Assembly (NCBI GenBank): GCA_013153915.1
Contig: JAADDL010000101.1
Location: 1-9,253 of the forward strand
Reading direction: 5' to 3'
DNA length: 9,253 bases
DNA from: Campylobacterota bacterium
GTDB lineage: Bacteria; Campylobacterota; Campylobacteria; Campylobacterales; JALSKU01
The notes beneath the pieces are model-generated. The model saw only the letters and a program-made list of their open reading frames with translations, was not told the DNA's origin and did not search any database. The position numbers and the translations under genes are program-made. Of the stretch, positions 7,035 through 9,253 are shown piece after piece; the stretch's first letter is position 1, and every line of letters begins with the position of its first letter.

Positions 7035-8278
7035 TGTTGGATTTGAAAAGATTGCAAAAAGATTTTGATAGTGTTGTCGAAAAGCTAAAAAAGAAGAGTG
7101 TAAAAGATGAGGTTTTAAAAGAGTTAAAAAGACTTTTTATAGCCCTTAAAGAGAAAAGAAGCGAACTTGAAGAGTTGCAGTCAGAACAAAACAAAAAGAG
7201 TAAACTTTTCCCCATCTATCTAAAAGAGAAAAAAGATATAAGCACTTTAAAAAAGGAGCTTGAGGAAAATAAGCAAAAGATAGCGTCCAAGCAAAAAATC
7301 GTCAAAGAGTTAGAGGGCGAGTTGGAAGAGTATGCTTTAAGCGTTCCCAATATCCCCGACGACGAAGTGCCTGAAGGCAAGGATGAAAACGATAATATCG
7401 AGATAAAAAGAGTGCTTGAGCCAAGAGAGTTTGATTTTGAGCCTAAAGAGCACTGGGAGCTTGGAGAGAGGCTTGAGTGGATAGATTTTGAAAGAGGAGT
7501 TAAGCTTGCCAAGAGTAGATTTTCCGTCTTGAAAAACGGTGCCGCCAAGTTGGAGAGAGCTTTGATAAACTATATGTTGGATTTCAACTCCAAAAGAGGA
7601 TTTGATGAAGTTTGTGTACCGTATATCGTAAACAAAGAGTCCATGCTTTCAACCGGACAGTTGCCTAAATTTGCCGATGACCTTTTTAAGATAGAGGGTG
7701 AAGAGCTATATCTCATACCTACGGCTGAAGTGCCGTTGACCAACCTTTATAGAGACGAGATACTAAAAGAGGAGCAGTTGCCTATCTTGATGACGGGATA
7801 CACCGCTTGTTTTAGAAAAGAGGCGGGAAGTGCCGGAAAAGATACAAGAGGCATGATAAGGCAACATCAGTTTGACAAAGTGGAGCTTGTAAGTATTACA
7901 AAGCCCGAAGATAGTGATGAGATTTTTGATAAGATGGTAGAGTGTGCGAGTGATCTTTTGACCTCTTTAGAACTTCCGCATAGGCTTGTTATGCTGTGCG
8001 GTGGAGATTTGGGTTTTGGCGCCACTAAGACCGTAGACCTTGAAGTTTGGTTACCCGGACAAGGAAAATATAGAGAGATAAGCTCCGTATCAAATACAAG
8101 AGATTTTCAAGCAAGAAGGGCTAAGATTAGGTATAAAGACGGTAAGAAAAATAGACTCGTTCATACGCTAAACGGTTCGTCTTTGGCTGTAGGAAGGACT
8201 CTTATAGCTATCATGGAAAATTATCAGCAAAAGGACGGTACTATAGAGATACCGGAAGTTTTGAAAAACTATTTGTAA
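7034..8278 (+). CDS. serS: Serine-tRNA ligase
   Basis: A 414-residue class II aminoacyl-tRNA synthetase that charges tRNA-Ser and also tRNA-Sec where that tRNA is present. The N-terminal MLDLKRL is followed by a long antiparallel coiled-coil arm (about 28-100) that contacts the long variable arm of tRNA-Ser. The catalytic core has TGQLPKF (207-213), PTAEVPLTN (229-237), motif 2 at about 255-284 (GYTACFRKEAGSAGKDTRG, then RQHQFDKVE) and motif 3 at about 378-398 (TLNGSSLAVGRTL, with the ATP-contacting arginine at 388). Length is slightly below the usual 420-430. I chose ATG 7034 over GTG 7031, because the SD spacing and family consensus agree. The start overlaps the trpS TGA by one base (TGATG), so translation is probably coupled. 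The next gene begins 12 bases after the stop. Confidence 0.97.
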   Translation: MLDLKRLQKDFDSVVEKLKKKSVKDEVLKELKRLFIALKEKRSELEELQSEQNKKSKLFPIYLKEKKDISTLKKELEENKQKIASKQKIVKELEGELEEYALSVPNIPDDEVPEGKDENDNIEIKRVLEPREFDFEPKEHWELGERLEWIDFERGVKLAKSRFSVLKNGAAKLERALINYMLDFNSKRGFDEVCVPYIVNKESMLSTGQLPKFADDLFKIEGEELYLIPTAEVPLTNLYRDEILKEEQLPILMTGYTACFRKEAGSAGKDTRGMIRQHQFDKVELVSITKPEDSDEIFDKMVECASDLLTSLELPHRLVMLCGGDLGFGATKTVDLEVWLPGQGKYREISSVSNTRDFQARRAKIRYKDGKKNRLVHTLNGSSLAVGRTLIAIMENYQQKDGTIEIPEVLKNYL

Positions 8279-8290
8279 CAATGAGAAAAA

Positions 8291-9253
8291 ATGGCCGAGA
8301 ACCAAGATGACATCATAATCCTTGAAGAGGGAGAAGAGGAGAATAAAGAGCAAGAAGAGGTAGTTCAAGACCAAAATGACGTACCCGAAAAAAAGAATAA
8401 AAAAAAGATTATCGTCATAGCGGTATCATCGGTCGTTTTAGTGACGATAATACTCATCGCTATAATATTGCTATCAAAGAGCGACGATGAAGATAGTAAT
8501 CTTGATGTCAATCAAATAACTCAAAATATAACTGAAAAAGAGAGTAATTCCGCACGATTTGAACCTTTAAAAATTGAACGGCTTATTAAAAAAGCAAATA
8601 TTTTATATAAAAAAGGAGACAAGCAAAACGCTTTAAAGATATACAAAGAGATAGCCTCTTTTAATGAGTCGATATCCAACTACAATATCGGTGTCGCCAA
8701 AATGAAAGAAAAAGATTATAAAGGTGCAATGGTATATTTTAAAAAAGCTATTAGCAACGGTCAAAATAGGTGCGTAAGTGCGATTAATTGTGCCGTATGC
8801 GCTATCAAAATAAAAGATCAAAAGCTTTTTCGCTACTATTTGAACTTGGCAAAAGTATATTTACCTTATGAGTCCGATTCGCCTTTGTATTTATATTATG
8901 CGGCTTTGATAAATTATTATCAAAGATACTATTTTGAGTCATTGATACCTATAAGGCATCTAACTTCCGGTTACTACCTGAAAGAGAGAAACTATATGGC
9001 TTCAAAAATCGATACGTTTTTCGGGGATCATTTATCGGCTATAAATAGATTGGAGAAAAATAATAGTTTTGACAATGAATTGACTTTAGGGTTGCTGTAT
9101 GCAAAAATAGGAGAATATAATATTGCTATAAAACATTTTATTAAGTCGTATGAAGCGGATAATTATCCTTTAAATTCACTGATGGCAATGGCTCTTTCTT
9201 ATATAAAGATAGGTTATTTATCTTCGGCGGCAAAAAATATAAGAAGTGCCGTA
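8291..9253 (+). CDS. pflB: Single-TM periplasmic TPR protein, probable flagellar motor protein PflB (3' end cut off)
   Basis: An open frame of 321 codons runs from ATG 8291 to the window edge without a stop. Residues 1-35 are a very acidic cytoplasmic tail, followed by a lysine cluster (34-39). One membrane helix lies at about 40-62 (IVIAVSSVVLVTIILIAIIL). An acidic linker leads to helix-turn-helix repeats from about residue 95. TPR-like units are visible at about 96-123 (ANILYKKGDKQNALKIYKEI), 128-155 (YNIGVAKMKEKDYKGAMVYFKKAI) and 262-290 (LGLLYAKIGEYNIAIKHFIKSYEAD). From memory, the gene after trpS-serS in C. jejuni (Cj0390) is PflB, a periplasmic TPR protein that with PflA builds the stator scaffold of the flagellar motor. 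Topology and synteny fit, so I infer the same role. The SD is weak (TGAGAAAAA directly before the ATG), suggesting coupling to serS. The TPR membrane protein call is firm (0.9); the PflB name is inference. Confidence 0.65.
   Translation, partial: MAENQDDIIILEEGEEENKEQEEVVQDQNDVPEKKNKKKIIVIAVSSVVLVTIILIAIILLSKSDDEDSNLDVNQITQNITEKESNSARFEPLKIERLIKKANILYKKGDKQNALKIYKEIASFNESISNYNIGVAKMKEKDYKGAMVYFKKAISNGQNRCVSAINCAVCAIKIKDQKLFRYYLNLAKVYLPYESDSPLYLYYAALINYYQRYYFESLIPIRHLTSGYYLKERNYMASKIDTFFGDHLSAINRLEKNNSFDNELTLGLLYAKIGEYNIAIKHFIKSYEADNYPLNSLMAMALSYIKIGYLSSAAKNIRSAV

Noticed and set aside
7216..7548. 110-codon minus-strand frame inside serS
   Set aside because: The serine- and phenylalanine-rich translation is the antisense of the lysine/glutamate-rich SerRS coiled-coil arm; no independent coding evidence.
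8281..8310. Nine-codon frame ATGAGAAAA...TGA between serS and the TPR gene
   Set aside because: It has no ribosome binding site of its own and overlaps the start of the real gene; more likely it is chance sequence that includes the TPR gene's weak SD.
1..9253. Horizontal transfer, phage, CRISPR or insertion-sequence signals
   Set aside because: Base composition and codon use look even across all genes; no direct-repeat array, terminal inverted repeats, transposase or integrase frame was seen by eye.

Overview
The window is AT-rich, densely coding bacterial DNA. It most likely comes from a Campylobacterota (epsilonproteobacterial) genome, probably a motile, free-living Sulfurimonas/Sulfurovum/Arcobacter-type lineage, but the genus cannot be fixed from this stretch. 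The main support is the order trpS - serS - single-TM TPR protein. From memory, this is the order at Cj0388-Cj0389-Cj0390 in Campylobacter jejuni. No rRNA, tRNA, CRISPR array, insertion sequence or transposon end was found.

Layout. (1) Bases 1-1987, minus strand: a two-gene operon, lapG then lapD, joined by an ATGA overlap. lapD runs off the left edge, so most of its EAL domain is missing. Together they encode the inside-out c-di-GMP switch that controls periplasmic cleavage of a biofilm adhesin. (2) 1988-2151: a short divergent spacer with weak promoter candidates. (3) 2152-4187, plus strand: an HI0933/YhiN-type flavoprotein and ribonuclease Z (rnz), again joined by ATGA. (4) 4200-5924, minus strand: a large MscS-type mechanosensitive channel with a signal peptide and a long periplasmic helical region. 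It converges on rnz with only 12 bases between them. (5) 5925-6071: a divergent promoter region with a clear TATAAT box for the right-hand operon. (6) 6072-9253, plus strand: trpS, serS and the start of a TPR membrane protein that I assign tentatively to the flagellar-motor protein PflB; it runs off the right edge in frame.

How the genes fit together. trpS, serS and rnz are translation and tRNA-maturation housekeeping genes. lapG/lapD governs the decision to stay attached. The pflB-like gene, if the assignment holds, belongs to the periplasmic scaffold of the high-torque flagellar motor, so the window has an attachment module at one end and a motility module at the other. The channel protects against osmotic downshock. 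Every sizeable reading frame falls in a recognisable family. I see no wholly unknown system. The parts most worth following up are the Lap module in this phylum, whose adhesin target is not in the window, and the pflB-like gene.
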